Shown: in pieces, positions 27,772 through 38,990 of the stretch
How the letters are laid out: the number at the start of each line of letters is the position of its first letter
Position numbering within the stretch: position 1 is the stretch's first letter
From: JAOAPG01 sp963791575
Lineage (GTDB): Bacteria > Acidobacteriota > Terriglobia > Terriglobales > Acidobacteriaceae
Reading direction: 5' to 3'
Length of the DNA stretch: 64,000 nt
NCBI GenBank assembly: GCA_963791575.1
Contig: CAWBSY010000020.1
Coordinates: 111,993 to 175,992 of the forward strand
Notes under the pieces: generated by a model
The model's input: the letters and a program-made list of their open reading frames with translations, nothing else
What the model was told of the DNA's origin: nothing
The model's database searches: none
Program-made: the position numbers and the translations under genes

Positions 27772-29667
27772 TTATTTCTCCCCGAAGGACAGGACTGCGC
27801 CTCGCTCCAGCGGTGGCAGCGTGAATTCAATCAGCTCCCCGTGCTTTACTCCGTGCACAACTTGGGCTTCGCCAAGGAATGGAAGGTACGACAGTAAATC
27901 TCCCATTGCGGCGGGAACCTTCACATGGACGCTGTTCACGGGCGTCGGAACAACAATCTTGTCTGGAACCAGGCCACCGAAATTGGCAAGATATACGTGT
28001 GGCGAGCCATTCACAATTGCGAAATTTGCCGCCACAGTAGGCGGCGAATCAAGTTGGATGTCATCACTGCCGCCCAGGGCATTCAATAACTCCTTGGGAG
28101 GATTCGCCGAGCCGGAGGCGAAGTCACTCTGCAACGCGTTGTAGTATGCTCCCGCCGGATCGGCCGGCAACACTATTTTTTGGGATGATTGTGGGATGCC
28201 GGAAACATCCTCTCCCAAAACAACGAGCCGTCCACCATGGTCAACGAACGTCTTGAGATTCTGGCGTTCAGTTTCATTCAACACACTTACGCTGGGAAGA
28301 ACCAGCGTGTCTCCGTGAAACTCCGGAAGAGTTCTCGGCGTGACCGCCTGCAATGATCGGTGCTGTTGGATGAGCAGTACCATTGCTCCGCGATACGAGG
28401 GAAGAAATTGTTTCGGAGTGTAGTCGCGACTCTTAGGGGAGAAGTACACACCCACGGGATGAAGCGGGGTTCGTGGAGAATACAAGGCCTTCTCGTTCTT
28501 TTCGATCCACGCGAAAATCTGTTTTCGAGTGGCTTCATCATTTGTACCGGCCATCGAATGTCCGGGCGCGTCCCAGAAGTTTGACCCAGTCATCACGATG
28601 GAGTTGGCGAGATTCTTCATCGGCTCCGGGGCCGTGACACCCTTTTGTCCGTCCCACGAGTAATTCAGAATCCAGGTGGCCTTGCCTTGGGCAAAGGCGC
28701 GAAACGTCAGCATCCCAGCCTGATACAAGAACCAGTCGACCTGAGAGCGCATGGCTGCCATGTGTTCGCCATTGCCGAATTCATACTCGTGCGCGATCAC
28801 GTCGATCACGTTATACATTTCGTAAACATCTGCGCCGACTCGCGTCGCTTCTTCTTCGATTCCCGGATAGATCTCAGGAATTAACATAATCTGAGGATTC
28901 ACGGAGCGGGCATTCTCGCGAATTTCGCGCACGAAGTCGGTCATGGTCTCAATGCGGAAATCAATCCATTTGCGAAAATTGGCGTCCTGGAAGTCGCCTA
29001 ACTTCAGGTCTTTCTTTGCATCCAGTCCAGTCTTTTCCTTGAAGGCGGCAACCGTGTAGTCGTCGAAACTCGCCCAGCTCTGCTCCCAGCCGTCGAAATG
29101 CGTCATCCAGTAGGGGATGTCCACATAGATTCCGTCGATGCCGGTGGCGGCGATCTCGCGCACCCGCTGCATATATTGCTTCCGCCACTCTTTCGCGTAG
29201 GGACTGATCCACACATCCTCATCACCCTGCCTGATCCAGAATGCTGCGCCGCCGGTAAACATTGCCGGCTCACCCGTGATCTTCCGCTGGAGCCAGTCTG
29301 GATGATCTTTCATTACAGTATGTACAGATTTGTCTGCATTAGCTGTAATACATTCTGTGCCGGCGATGTACACGAAAGCCTTGTTATTAGCCTTGTGCGC
29401 CTGCTCCGCTACTTTGCGAATCACTTCGAGTTTGGCTCTAGGGTCGAGAAAACTTTCATAGCGTCCGGGGATGTCATTGTCCACTTCAATCCCGTATACA
29501 TGGTCGTCGGTGGCCTTGCGAACGATTTGATCCGCATCGTTGCGGTCCAAGCCGTATGCACCGATGCGTACGGTGTGGGTCCAATTTTGCGTGGGCTCCT
29601 GCGCCATCGAATTGGTCAATAGGCCGCTAATAAGTACGACGGAACCGAACACCGATGAGAGCTTCAT
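27772..29667 (-). CDS. Exported TIM-barrel hydrolase-like protein with GATase1-like domain
   Basis: A 631-residue exported protein with signal peptide LSSVFGSVVLISGLLTNSMA. The catalytic-type barrel contains VYGIEVDNDIPGRYESFLD, KAFVYIAGTECITAN, ATGIDGIYVDIPYWMTHFDG and NPQIMLIPEIYPGIEEEATR. The VDIPYW and PEIYPG segments supply acidic residues at strand ends, where GH29/GH-A-like enzymes keep theirs. A glutamine-amidotransferase-like domain follows at about 420-510 (GDTLVLPSVSVLNETERQNL, VDHGGRLVVLGEDVSG), as in beta-galactosidases of the GH42 type, then a small beta domain. The ATG at 29667 (GGAG upstream) is preferred to the longer frame. It lies between the broken TonB receptor gene and another hydrolase. 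I cannot assign a numbered GH family. Confidence 0.7.
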   Translation of the reverse strand: MKLSSVFGSVVLISGLLTNSMAQEPTQNWTHTVRIGAYGLDRNDADQIVRKATDDHVYGIEVDNDIPGRYESFLDPRAKLEVIRKVAEQAHKANNKAFVYIAGTECITANADKSVHTVMKDHPDWLQRKITGEPAMFTGGAAFWIRQGDEDVWISPYAKEWRKQYMQRVREIAATGIDGIYVDIPYWMTHFDGWEQSWASFDDYTVAAFKEKTGLDAKKDLKLGDFQDANFRKWIDFRIETMTDFVREIRENARSVNPQIMLIPEIYPGIEEEATRVGADVYEMYNVIDVIAHEYEFGNGEHMAAMRSQVDWFLYQAGMLTFRAFAQGKATWILNYSWDGQKGVTAPEPMKNLANSIVMTGSNFWDAPGHSMAGTNDEATRKQIFAWIEKNEKALYSPRTPLHPVGVYFSPKSRDYTPKQFLPSYRGAMVLLIQQHRSLQAVTPRTLPEFHGDTLVLPSVSVLNETERQNLKTFVDHGGRLVVLGEDVSGIPQSSQKIVLPADPAGAYYNALQSDFASGSANPPKELLNALGGSDDIQLDSPPTVAANFAIVNGSPHVYLANFGGLVPDKIVVPTPVNSVHVKVPAAMGDLLSYLPFLGEAQVVHGVKHGELIEFTLPPLERGAVLSFGEK

Positions 29668-29771
29668 ATCCCGACATCTCCTGTTTTTCACAGAAAAATT
29701 TTGACCTGCGACTTTGACTCACAGCGTCTACAGGTTCCTCTCTTCTTTTCTTTGGTTAAAACTAGAACGAT

Positions 29772-32700
29772 TTAGAACTGAAATCGCACTCCAAACTGCA
29801 TGTGTCGCGGGTTGTTCAGTGTAGTGGTCACGAGTCCAAAATTCGGGTCTCCGAAAGATGTTCCTGGCAAACCGAACCTTGGAGTGTTGGTGAAGTTGAA
29901 GAACTCTCCGCGAATCTGAAGCTTCATTTCCTCGCGAATGGAAATTTCTTTGCTCAGAGAAAGGTCGCTGTTATGAATGCCATCGGTTCGCAGATTGGAA
30001 AAATACCGCGGCGCATCTCCGGCTACCTGGTCTGCGGGTTTGGCGAAACATGCATCGTTGAAAACTGACGGATTACCAGCTCCGCTCACGCCATTCAATG
30101 CCGCCTGATGGTAGCTGATTCCCGAGGAAAGCTGCGAGCATACGACGTTAGGGCGCTGCTTCCCATCGGCTAGTAGTGGCGAATTTAGCCCAATGCTGAG
30201 CGGCGTGCCGGATTGAAAGGTCAGGATAGTTGAAATTGACCAGCCACCGATGATCGTATCCAGTACGCGATTCATGTCATGGCCAATCCACAGCCCACGG
30301 CCAACCGGAAGGTTAACGATAGTGGCCAGAACCATGCGATGTGTCGCATCGTTGGCGCTGATGGAACGCTCCGCTTTAAGGTTGTCCAATTCTTGCGGTA
30401 CTCTGCCAGAAGTGAGAGCGGTGGTAATGAACGAATTCGCCCCCGCCGATGAGTCATCTATGGCCTTGGAATACGTGTAGTTGCCCTCAAAGCTCACGTA
30501 ATGGCTAGGACGCTTTTGGAAGCGCACCTGAAGTGAGTTATAGGAAGCGCTGGCGGCCAGCAGCGTAAGTCCAGAGAAGGTCCCGTCAAATTGCGGGAAA
30601 GGTCGCAATAGATTGATACGTGGAATCGTTGGGTTGTTATAGATCGAACTCGGCTCGTTGAAAATAGCATTTGGCCCTTGGAAGAGTGGCTGGAATGGGT
30701 TAGTCACCTGTTCGGCGAGCGCTTCGGTGGGGCTCTCGCAGACTGTTGGCAGCGGTTGGGGTAGATTCGCGCAATTGTTGGCAACGTATGCCGCCGTTTG
30801 CTCAGCCACAATCTGCTTGCGGATGGAACGAAGGTAGAAAATTGCGATTGTCCGTCGTCGAACCAGAACTGAATGGCAGATGTCGGCTCTGACTCCCGGA
30901 GTAGTCTGCTCCAATCGTGATGCCACCGGGGAAAAGGTGTTGGATTCCCAGGTTCCACTGATAGATCTCAGCGTTTCGAGCGGGAGTCGTACCCAAGCTA
31001 TTGTTATTTGAAAGGCCCCACAGCGCCAGTTTTCCATACGTTTCGCCTTGCGGAGCTGCGTATCCATTCGGAAATGGGTCCGCTAGGGTGGCAAGCCTGG
31101 TTTGAAAGTTATCTTGAGTAAAAGGAATCTGGTCCGAATTACCAAACGCCGTGCCTGGGGACTGGAAATTCGTCGCGACGTTTAGACCGTAGTAGATGCC
31201 AGCGCCGCCACGAACAACTGTGTTCGAACCCAACGAGTAGGCGAAGCCAATTCGGGGAGCCCAGTTGTTCCGGTCCACTGGGATGTTGCGATGTCCGGAG
31301 GTGGGAAATTCCGTAGTGCCGATAAGGTTGCCCGAACGGTTGAACAAGGTGTTACCAGGATTATTGGGGTCTGGGACGCTGATCGGCACCGCCATACCCG
31401 TATCGCCAGTGAAATTGCTGAACTGGAGCAGGTTATTCCGCTCCGTATAGGGCGTGCTCCATTCGTAGCGTAGACCTAGATTCACCGTGAGTTTCGGTGT
31501 TACCTTCCAGTCGTCTTGAAAATAGAAAGCCGTCTCCTTCGACTTGTTAGCCACGGCCCTAGATGTGCTAAGACTCGATCCAACCGGGCCGCCCGGGTCG
31601 CCATAGCCCAAAAGCAAGCTCGCGAACGAGCTTCCTTGAGTTGGATCACCAGCACCTATGTACCTGTTCAGTTACGCCTTGCGTGAATTGGAAAATACCT
31701 GTCGGGTTACCGGGTTGAAAGAAGTTGTTGAAGAACAGTCTTTGCTCGCCGCCGAACTTCCATATTTGCCGCCCCTTTGCCCACGAAACTGAAGAACTGT
31801 AGGAGTAAAGCGTGTGAGCAAACGTAGTGTCAGTGCAGCATTGGTCGAACAAGGAAGCATTGTTGCTATCCATCTGGATCGTGGGAAAACGACTTAAATG
31901 GTTTGCCTGTCCTAAAATGGCATCGCCGGGCTGATCGAATACCGTGCTGAACTTGGGATAGTTCTCTGTCACCGGAGCAACGGCGCGATCCAGCGCGAAG
32001 CGATTCGTCCATACAATGTTCGGGCTGATTGTGAAGTTCTCCTCCAGCGAGGCGTTATGAACGTTCGTGATGCTGTCCAACCCGTCGCCGCCAGGTCCCC
32101 AATCGCCATTCCCAAAGACGAAAGGAACGCTGTTGTCGCTATGCAGATGGCTGTAACGGCCGGACAGATGGTTCTTGTCCGAGAAATTGTGGTCGATCTT
32201 GATATCAAACTGCCGTCCGGTAGTCTTGTTGAGGACCGCATTTGTGAAAATTATTTTGCCCGGGAGCCGCATTAGGATCGGTTGGCTGTGGATACATATT
32301 TATGATTTTCTGCCCGATGGGATCAATCAACGCGGGTCGATCACATTTGGGATAGTGAAGCCGGCGCGGAAAGCCAGCCGTTGGGTCCACCCGATTATCG
32401 AAAACGGGTTGAAAATGGGGTTAAGCGAATTACGGAAATCACCGGTGCGTTCAAGTGCCGTCGGGACAACCGCGTCAATATTGAACGGATCATTTTGTCG
32501 GAGCGCCTCGAAATCAACAAAGAAAAACGTCTTGCTCTTCTTGATCGGCCCACCGAGCGAAAATCCATATTGATCGCGTGCGTGGTCGGGCTTTGGTGTC
32601 CCGCTCGCATTGTTAAAGAACTCGTTAGCATCCAGTGCCGAGCGCTGCCCGAACCACCATCCACTTCCGTGAAACTTGTTCGTTCCCTGCTTCAAAACAA

Positions 32701-33463
32701 TATTCACCACCGTACCGCCGTTATTGCCATACTCGGAGGAAAAACTGTTGTTCTCCACCTTGAATTCCTGCACGATCTCAACCGAGGGTTGGTAATAGAC
32801 GTTTGTGGTTGCGCCCTCGCCTTGTTCCGGTGCGCTGGTTAGAGCTCCGTCCAAGCGGATCTCCGCTGTGGCATTGCGCTGACCATTGGATACAAAATTC
32901 GTGCCCGAAGGGTAGGAGTCGTCTGTGCCTTGACCTGCCGTCTCGGTTACGCCTCCCGCTAGAAAGACAAGTCCAAACATGCTGCGATTGGACAAGGGAA
33001 TGTCACGCACATATTCATTGGTGACGTCGGTTCCCAGCGAAGCGTTCCCCGTATCCAGAAGCGGAGCCTGATCCGTGACGGTAACAACCTCAGAGATGGT
33101 TTGCGGCGACAGGGTGAAATTAAGTGTCGCGCTTTGACTGACTGCGAGCGTCACGCCTTTACGTTCCTGCGGAGCAAGATTTGGAGCCTCGACTCGAATG
33201 GTGTAGGTTCCGGGACGGATTCCCGTAAACAAATAAATCCCGCTTCCATTGGAAGTGTTATTTGCCGGAATGTTCGTGCCTTCATCAGTCAGCGTCACCT
33301 TCGCCCCCGGGATTACTGCCCCTGAGTTATCGCTAACAACACCAGTCAGTTGGGAGGTATACGTGGATTGCGCTGCAACTCGATTACTCACTCCCAAACT
33401 CAGAAGAAAAAGTGCCAACAGCATCCCCCAGCACTTCTGTGATCTTCGAAGCAGAATACGCAT
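29772..33463 (-). pseudogene. Oar-type TonB-dependent outer-membrane receptor, multiply frameshifted
   Basis: Across several frames the minus strand encodes one receptor of about 1,200 residues. The signal peptide is MLLALFLLSLGVSNRVAAQ. A carboxypeptidase-regulatory-like domain (LTGVVSDNSGAVIPGAKVTL, GIYLFTGIRPGTYTIRVEAP) leads to the plug (YVRDIPLSNRSMFGLVFL, IVQEFKVENNSFSSEYGNNG). Barrel strands follow (FDIKIDHNFSDKNHLSGRYS, FYFQDDWKVTPKLTVNLGLR, YEW, NPRHMQFGVRFQF end). Frame changes lie near 32405, 32340, 32250, 31640 and 30830, at least five in all. Such receptors import large oligosaccharides or peptides with TonB energy. Two intact exported hydrolase genes follow on the same strand, marking a polymer-use locus whose receptor is now broken or misread. 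Confidence 0.85.
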
Positions 33464-33662
33464 CCTTCACCCCCATTTAGATTGACTGAAGAAAAGCTGA
33501 ACGGCTCTCACTCGCCACAAATAACTGCAGCTTTATGAAACAAAGGCGCAGATAACTCAAGAGCAACGCATTTTCATCCTGCGAAAGATATTCGGAACGG
33601 CACGTGTGAAAGCATTCGAGATGTTGTTAGCTCTGATACACGGAACCCAAACGGGTTGTCAA

Positions 33663-33692
33663 TCGAAATCTTTCGAATTCTTTCGAAATGTT
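33663..33692. promoter_or_regulatory. Three phased 10-bp repeats, candidate operator
   Basis: Three adjoining copies of a 10-base motif, consensus TCGAAWTCTT, lie head to tail in the divergent region between the TonB receptor (minus) and the GH36 gene (plus), about 110 bases before the latter. One copy per helical turn on one DNA face, each with a TTCGAA palindrome, suits cooperative binding by a regulator. The regulator is not identified. Confidence 0.45.
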
Positions 33693-33803
33693 GTTTATTT
33701 TCGGAAGCTCCTGATTTAGGGTAGTCATGTTATCTAGCTTTCAATGCAAGCTTCACTCCCGATGGCGAGATCACCCAGGTGCTTCGTGTCTTCAAGTAAA
33801 AAA

Positions 33804-35903
33804 ATGATTTTGCAGATTGAAAAAAAACGACCTCGAGAGCTGAGCGCCACAACGGCGATCAAGATCTGTATTGCTCTCACCACGGTGTTAGCGGGCTGCT
33901 CGCTGGCTACGGCATCAGACGTCCCGACCTACAACCTCCAAATTCAGGGCGGCAATCTGCGCATTGAGTTTGACAACCGCCTGCGCAGCCGGGTGGTTGC
34001 CCGTTTCGACAATAAGGAGACGGTGATGGGGCCGTTCACTGCCTCCGAGACAGTGACAATCGCCGGCAAGCCCTGGACCGGATTTCTTCTGACCACACAA
34101 AAACACAGGCACACAAAAGACGCTTTCGGGGAGGGTGAGCAGCTAGTCGTGGAGGGGAAGGCGGGAACACTCACAAAGATGGTCACCGTCACCGTATACG
34201 ACGACTTTCCTGCGATGGCGTTCTTTGAGGTTCAGTACACCAATAGCGGAACAACCGAGCTCGCGATTAACAGTTGGACCAACAATGCGTATACGGTGAA
34301 CACGCAACGTGGGGTGGGCTCTCCCGCTTTCTGGTCTTACCAGAGCGGCTCTTATGAGAAACGCCCCAACTGGCTCGTACCGCTGCACACCAATTTTCGG
34401 CAGGAGAATTATCAGGGCATGAACGCCAGCGATTACGGAGGTGGCACTCCGATTACCGACGTCTGGCGGCGTGACGTTGGAATTGCTGTGGGACACGTCG
34501 AGATGCGACCGAAGCTGGTCTCCCTTCCGGTATCTATGCCCGATCCCGCACACGCCAAGATTGCTGTGCGCTTCACCAAGAACATCTCTCTGAGCCCTGG
34601 CGAAAGTTTTCATACGTTTCGTACCTTCGTCGCCGTTCACCAGGGTGACTACTTCCGCATCCTTGCCGACTACCGGCGATTCATGATGAAACAAGGGTTC
34701 CAAATGGCCACGGCTCCCGAGGACGCATTCGGCGCCATCTGGTGCGCCTGGGGATATGGCAGATCGGTGCAGCCTCAGCAGGTGTATGACACACTTCCGA
34801 CGGCGAAACGTCTTGGGTTTAAGTGGGTCACGCTCGATGATGGTTGGCAAGACAATGTGGGCGATTGGCAGCTCGATCCCAAGAAATTTCCTCGCGGAGA
34901 CGCCGACATTAAGGCTCTGGTTGACCGCATTCATCAGGAAGGATTCAAAGCTCAGCTCTGGTGGTCGCCGCTCAGCGCTGTGCCGAGCTCGCAACTGCTC
35001 CGCGATCATCCTGACTATGAATTGCTGAATCGCGATGGCTCCACGAGAAAAGTTTCCTGGTGGAATTCCAATTATTTGTGTCCAGCGGATCGGCGTGTCG
35101 TTGAGTATCACCAGGCGCTGGTGCGAAAGATTTTGGTGGATTGGGGGTTTGACGGACTGAAGCTCGATGGCCAGCACATGAACGGAGTTCCAGCCTGCTA
35201 CAACCCAACTCATCATCACGCAGCACCGGAGGAATCGGTCGAAGCTCTGCCGGATTTCTTTAAGGCAATTTATGAAACTGCACAGGCCGTAAAGCCTGGG
35301 GCGCTGGTGGAGTTCTGCCCTTGCGGCACGGCATTCTCCTTCTTCACCATGCCGCATTTCAACATGTCAGTGGCCTCCGACCCGACAAGTTCTTTTCAAG
35401 TTCGTTCCAAGGCGAAAACGCTAAAGGCTTTGATGGGGGACACAATTCCATTCTTCGGCGATCACGTCGAACTGAGCGATGGCGGCAACGACTTTGCGTC
35501 CACCCTGGGAGTCGGAGGTGTGGTGGGAACGCAGTTTGTCATTCCGTCGCTAGTCGCGAAGAGAAGTAAATCTGATCTGACTCCGGCAAGGGAGAAAGAG
35601 TTCGAAAAGTGGCTTGGCATTTATCGGGAAAAGATGTTGTCCAAAGGACAATATCTCGGACAGCTGTATGACATCGGCTTCGATACGCCCGAGGCTCATG
35701 CAATCCGTAAGGACCAAACCATGTATTACGCTTTCTTTGCAAAGCAGTGGAAGGGACCCGTCGAACTACGTGGGCTCGAAGATCGCAACTACAGTGTGGT
35801 GGACTACGTCGCCGGAAAAAACCTGGGGACGGTGTCAAGACACAACGCGCATCTGCCGGTTGAGTTCAACGGACATTTGCTGTTGGAGGTAAGGCCACAA
35901 TAG
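33804..35903 (+). CDS. Exported GH36-type alpha-galactosidase-like enzyme
   Basis: A 699-residue exported hydrolase related to GH36/GH27 retaining alpha-galactosidases. An N-terminal beta-supersandwich (about 35-290) is followed by a TIM barrel: AIWCAWGYGRSV, the substrate-site block VTLDDGWQDN near residue 346, and the nucleophile in DGLKLDGQHM (D454). The LVEFCPCGTAFSFFTMPHFN and MSVASDPTSSFQVRSK region includes the expected acid/base Asp. A small C-terminal beta domain ends the protein. The frame is open from 33744. The ATG at 33804 gives a proper signal (IKICIALTTV) and a lipobox LAGC, so a lipoprotein is possible; cleavage at ATA-SD is the alternative. It is divergent from the TonB receptor, with a phased repeat between. 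Confidence 0.85.
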   Translation: MILQIEKKRPRELSATTAIKICIALTTVLAGCSLATASDVPTYNLQIQGGNLRIEFDNRLRSRVVARFDNKETVMGPFTASETVTIAGKPWTGFLLTTQKHRHTKDAFGEGEQLVVEGKAGTLTKMVTVTVYDDFPAMAFFEVQYTNSGTTELAINSWTNNAYTVNTQRGVGSPAFWSYQSGSYEKRPNWLVPLHTNFRQENYQGMNASDYGGGTPITDVWRRDVGIAVGHVEMRPKLVSLPVSMPDPAHAKIAVRFTKNISLSPGESFHTFRTFVAVHQGDYFRILADYRRFMMKQGFQMATAPEDAFGAIWCAWGYGRSVQPQQVYDTLPTAKRLGFKWVTLDDGWQDNVGDWQLDPKKFPRGDADIKALVDRIHQEGFKAQLWWSPLSAVPSSQLLRDHPDYELLNRDGSTRKVSWWNSNYLCPADRRVVEYHQALVRKILVDWGFDGLKLDGQHMNGVPACYNPTHHHAAPEESVEALPDFFKAIYETAQAVKPGALVEFCPCGTAFSFFTMPHFNMSVASDPTSSFQVRSKAKTLKALMGDTIPFFGDHVELSDGGNDFASTLGVGGVVGTQFVIPSLVAKRSKSDLTPAREKEFEKWLGIYREKMLSKGQYLGQLYDIGFDTPEAHAIRKDQTMYYAFFAKQWKGPVELRGLEDRNYSVVDYVAGKNLGTVSRHNAHLPVEFNGHLLLEVRPQ

Positions 35904-35940
35904 CTGGGTCTGCAATAGTTTCATTCCATAACGCATGACT

Positions 35941-37572
35941 TCAATCCAGCAGTGAGAAACTGAATACGTCGCTGCCCGCCGCGACACTCACATACTGTAT
36001 GCCATCTACGGCATAAGTCATCGGCGATGCCCGCATTATCTGGCCTGTATTGAAGTGCCACAGCGCACGACCTGTTCTCGCGTCCACCGCCTCGAAGGAT
36101 TCGCTATCGTCCCCAAAAAACAGCAGCCCCCCGGACGTCGTCAACGTCCCGCCCCAAGATCTTCCGGTTCCGACTTGAGGGTAGCTCCAGACCGCTTTTC
36201 CATTCGAAGGAGAAAGCGCCAGCAATATCTTCTCTGACCTTTCCTTGGGTGGAAGAGTGGTGCCGGTGTTATAAAACGTCTGACCTGATACGAATTTTTC
36301 GGTCTTCGCGAAAAAAAGATTACAACCTTCCAAGGCGATCACGTAAAAAAGTCCGGTATCCGGATTGTAGGAAGGCGAGAACCAATTCGTCCCCCCATTG
36401 ATGCCCGGGCAGATAAGAGTGCCGTCCGCCGACGGAATTCGTCCGGTGAGAATGGGACGCCCCGATGTGTCCACGCCTTTGGCCCAATTCAAATTCTGGA
36501 CAAATGGCGCCGCGCGAACAAACTTGCCATTGGTGCGGTCGAGAACGTAGAAGTAGCCATTACGGTTAGCTTGTATTAAAAGGTGCCGAGCGGTTCCGTT
36601 CTCGATGGTATCAATCAGCACCGGAGTTTCCGTCGCGTCATAGTCATACAAGTCGTGCGGCGTGAATTGAAAGTACCACTTCAAATCACCAGTGTCCGCG
36701 TCAAGAGCCAGGACGCAAGCGGTATAGAGGTCATCGCCGGGCCGCGAATCGCCCACAAAATCGGGGGAAGCATTGCTGGTTGTCCAATAGAGAGTGTTGA
36801 GTTCCGGATCATACGTTCCGGGCATCCAGGTGGTGCCGCCTCCGTGAAGATACAAGTCGCCTGGCCAGCTTGAGGAGCCAAATTCTCCCGGTGCCGGAAT
36901 CGTCCAGCGCTGCCAGTTCTTCTTTCCGGTTGCTGCGTCGTAAGCAGCAACGAATCCCCTCACGCCGGAATCTCCACCCGAGGTACCCACGATGACCTGG
37001 TCCTTCACCACGAGTGGGGCTGAGGTCGCTCCGTAGGCCTTGGTCTTGTCAGCGTATTTCACGTCCCACAACAGGCCACCTGAGCGGGCGTCAAGGGACA
37101 GTAGATGCGCGTCATCCGTTTCGACAAAAACGGAATTTTGCCATACACCGACACCGCGATTCTTGTGCGACGCGGCGTCGTCCAGCAGCCCGGAACTCAC
37201 TGGCCGATGATAATGCCACAACTGGCGTCCGGTCCGCGCATCCAGAGCAAATACATCGTTGGCCGATGTCACGAACATGACGCCTTTGACCACCACCGGT
37301 GTTGCTTCCAGATTCTGCGAGTTGCCGGGATGGAAAACCCAGGCTGCCCGCAGCTGGTGGACATTTGCTGTATTGATTTCCCGCAGAGCGCTATAGCGTC
37401 GGCCTGTGTAATCCCCGTTATATGAGGTCCAATCCGCTCCAACCGGACTCACCAGCAGGTCTTCTGCGCGTACGGTTGTGGCTCCGCCCACCACTGAATG
37501 TTCCTGTCCCGCCAATGGGAAGCTCATCAGTACAGCAATAAGTGCGAGCACCGTCACACTGGATAGTTTCAT
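35941..37572 (-). CDS. PQQ-dependent dehydrogenase (eight-blade propeller, alcohol/aldose type)
   Basis: A 543-residue exported protein with a signal peptide ending near PLAGQEH. W-motif propeller blades run throughout (SRYSALREINTANVHQLRAA-like start, ALDARTGRQLWHYHRPV, AYDAATGKKNWQRW, ALDADTGDLKWYFQFTPHD, AVDARTGRALWHF). The region WYFQFTPHDLYDYDATETPV carries the Asp pair that positions PQQ and calcium in quinoprotein dehydrogenases. No haem CxxCH motif is visible, so electrons would pass to a separate carrier. It oxidises an alcohol or sugar in the periplasm; the substrate is unknown. The ATG at 37572 follows the upstream gene's TGA by one base, so the two are translationally coupled. Confidence 0.85.
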   Translation of the reverse strand: MKLSSVTVLALIAVLMSFPLAGQEHSVVGGATTVRAEDLLVSPVGADWTSYNGDYTGRRYSALREINTANVHQLRAAWVFHPGNSQNLEATPVVVKGVMFVTSANDVFALDARTGRQLWHYHRPVSSGLLDDAASHKNRGVGVWQNSVFVETDDAHLLSLDARSGGLLWDVKYADKTKAYGATSAPLVVKDQVIVGTSGGDSGVRGFVAAYDAATGKKNWQRWTIPAPGEFGSSSWPGDLYLHGGGTTWMPGTYDPELNTLYWTTSNASPDFVGDSRPGDDLYTACVLALDADTGDLKWYFQFTPHDLYDYDATETPVLIDTIENGTARHLLIQANRNGYFYVLDRTNGKFVRAAPFVQNLNWAKGVDTSGRPILTGRIPSADGTLICPGINGGTNWFSPSYNPDTGLFYVIALEGCNLFFAKTEKFVSGQTFYNTGTTLPPKERSEKILLALSPSNGKAVWSYPQVGTGRSWGGTLTTSGGLLFFGDDSESFEAVDARTGRALWHFNTGQIMRASPMTYAVDGIQYVSVAAGSDVFSFSLLD

Positions 37573-37573
37573 T

Positions 37574-38990
37574 TCAGCGAATGTCCCCTGTCCCGATTGA
37601 AACCTCCTGAAGCACTCCGCGGTCCAACCCGTTCTGATCTTCCAAATGTAGAGAAACCCGCATTGGCTTTCCTTCTGGAGCAGTTTCCATATCGAGCGCG
37701 ACCAGATCAGTTGGACTCACTTCGGCTAGCCGTAGGGTTCCAGTGCTCGAGCCGTGCTCGTTGTAGAAGTGCGCCACAAGCCTGCCAGGGAAAAACACTC
37801 CAAAGGAGCCCGACAGTCTCACCTTGTCATTCTCCAGGCGCACTCCCCTCAGAGGTTTGGCTACAATCCCAGCATCCGTAACTCCACGGAATTCGCTATC
37901 GGCCCGCGTCGGATACCAATCTGTTTCCAGTTGGCAGGCCTCTTCTGGACGCAAACTGCACATCGGACTATTGATCTCCGCCTCCATGTAAAAGGGGGAC
38001 GCGTCCTCGGATCCACCACTGACCGACGCCACACCATCGGGGTTGAACCTCAGCTGAGGACCATTCGTCCAGAATATGACGGAAGCCTTCCCGGGATATT
38101 GTTTGTGTTCTTCGTATTGAAAGCGCTCGACCATGGCGTAACGGCTAGCGCCATCGACGACTGCGAGCCAACCATCGCTCGAATCCACCCAAAACTCGGC
38201 CGCGAGGTGTGCATAGTGCAGTGAAAATAAGCCGTCGTCTCGCACTGCTGCCGCAGGGTTCTCAGCCGGGCCAGTGCGAACGTGATAGCGATTCAAATAT
38301 CCGCTGGATGAATTTGCTGGAGTGAATCCCCACAACTCACGATTACCACGTGAGGGGTCCGTTGCACTTCCCGTGTCGTACTGTGAAACCGACTGCATCG
38401 ACCACTCGATCCTATGGCCGCTTACGTTTTTCATGGACGCGCGAAAAGCCACATGAGGCGAGTCGGAGTCCAAGACAATGGTGCGGGTGAATTGAATCCC
38501 GGTGTGGATATCTCGGCGGTCCTGTTAATTCGATCCCACAACCCTTTCCCTCCGAAACTATTCGAAAGTTGAATCGACCATCATCCAGCAAGTCAGAGTT
38601 ACCCCGCCAATGTTGTTCGTCGTCGTCCCCTTCGGGCAAGAGCCAAAGCTTATCGCCGCCGTAGTTGAACCATTGGTCTTCCGATGGTGGCATATATTTT
38701 CCCGCGAGCTTTGGATTGACAAAAAGATAGTCATGCCCGTCGAAGCTTACCTGCATCAGGCGCCCGCCATTTTGCGGGACGAAAATGAGCTTCACCCATC
38801 GGTTGGAAACCTGCTGCGCCTGCCACCCACGATAGTCAATACTCTCAACGCGACAACCCGCGTTCACTCTGGATTTCGCTGGCGACGCCGTCTGTGCGCC
38901 TGCCAGCGATGTTTTGGCTGCTGCGAGCAAAACCGCAACCACAATAACTAATCCGGCGATTTGGCGAGATAAGCCCATCCTCCGCCTCAC
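37574..38990 (-). pseudogene. DUF4380-like exported protein, one frameshift
   Basis: Two frames join into one exported protein of about 470 residues. The first (38990 to about 38515) has a signal peptide (QIAGLVIVVAVLLAAAKTSL) and the block GWQAQQVSNRWVKLIFVPQN, GGRLMQVSFDGHDYLFVNP, GGDKLWLLPEGDDDEQHW. That block is typical of DUF4380, which is related to aldose-1-epimerase folds. The second continues IHTGIQFTRTIVLDSDSPHV to the end. Dropping one base near 38515, in CCGCCGAGAT on the minus strand, restores continuity. All downstream sequence is conserved-looking, so sequencing error or very recent mutation is plausible. It is coupled to the PQQ dehydrogenase, which suggests sugar-ring handling ahead of oxidation (inference). 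Confidence 0.75.

Noticed and set aside
29772..31067. A separate 431-codon protein
   Set aside because: Its first part is out-of-frame sequence; only the portion after about 30830 matches the receptor barrel, so it belongs to the broken TonB gene.
34143..35357. 404-codon minus-strand frame
   Set aside because: Entirely antisense to the GH36 gene, whose motifs and signal peptide are clear.
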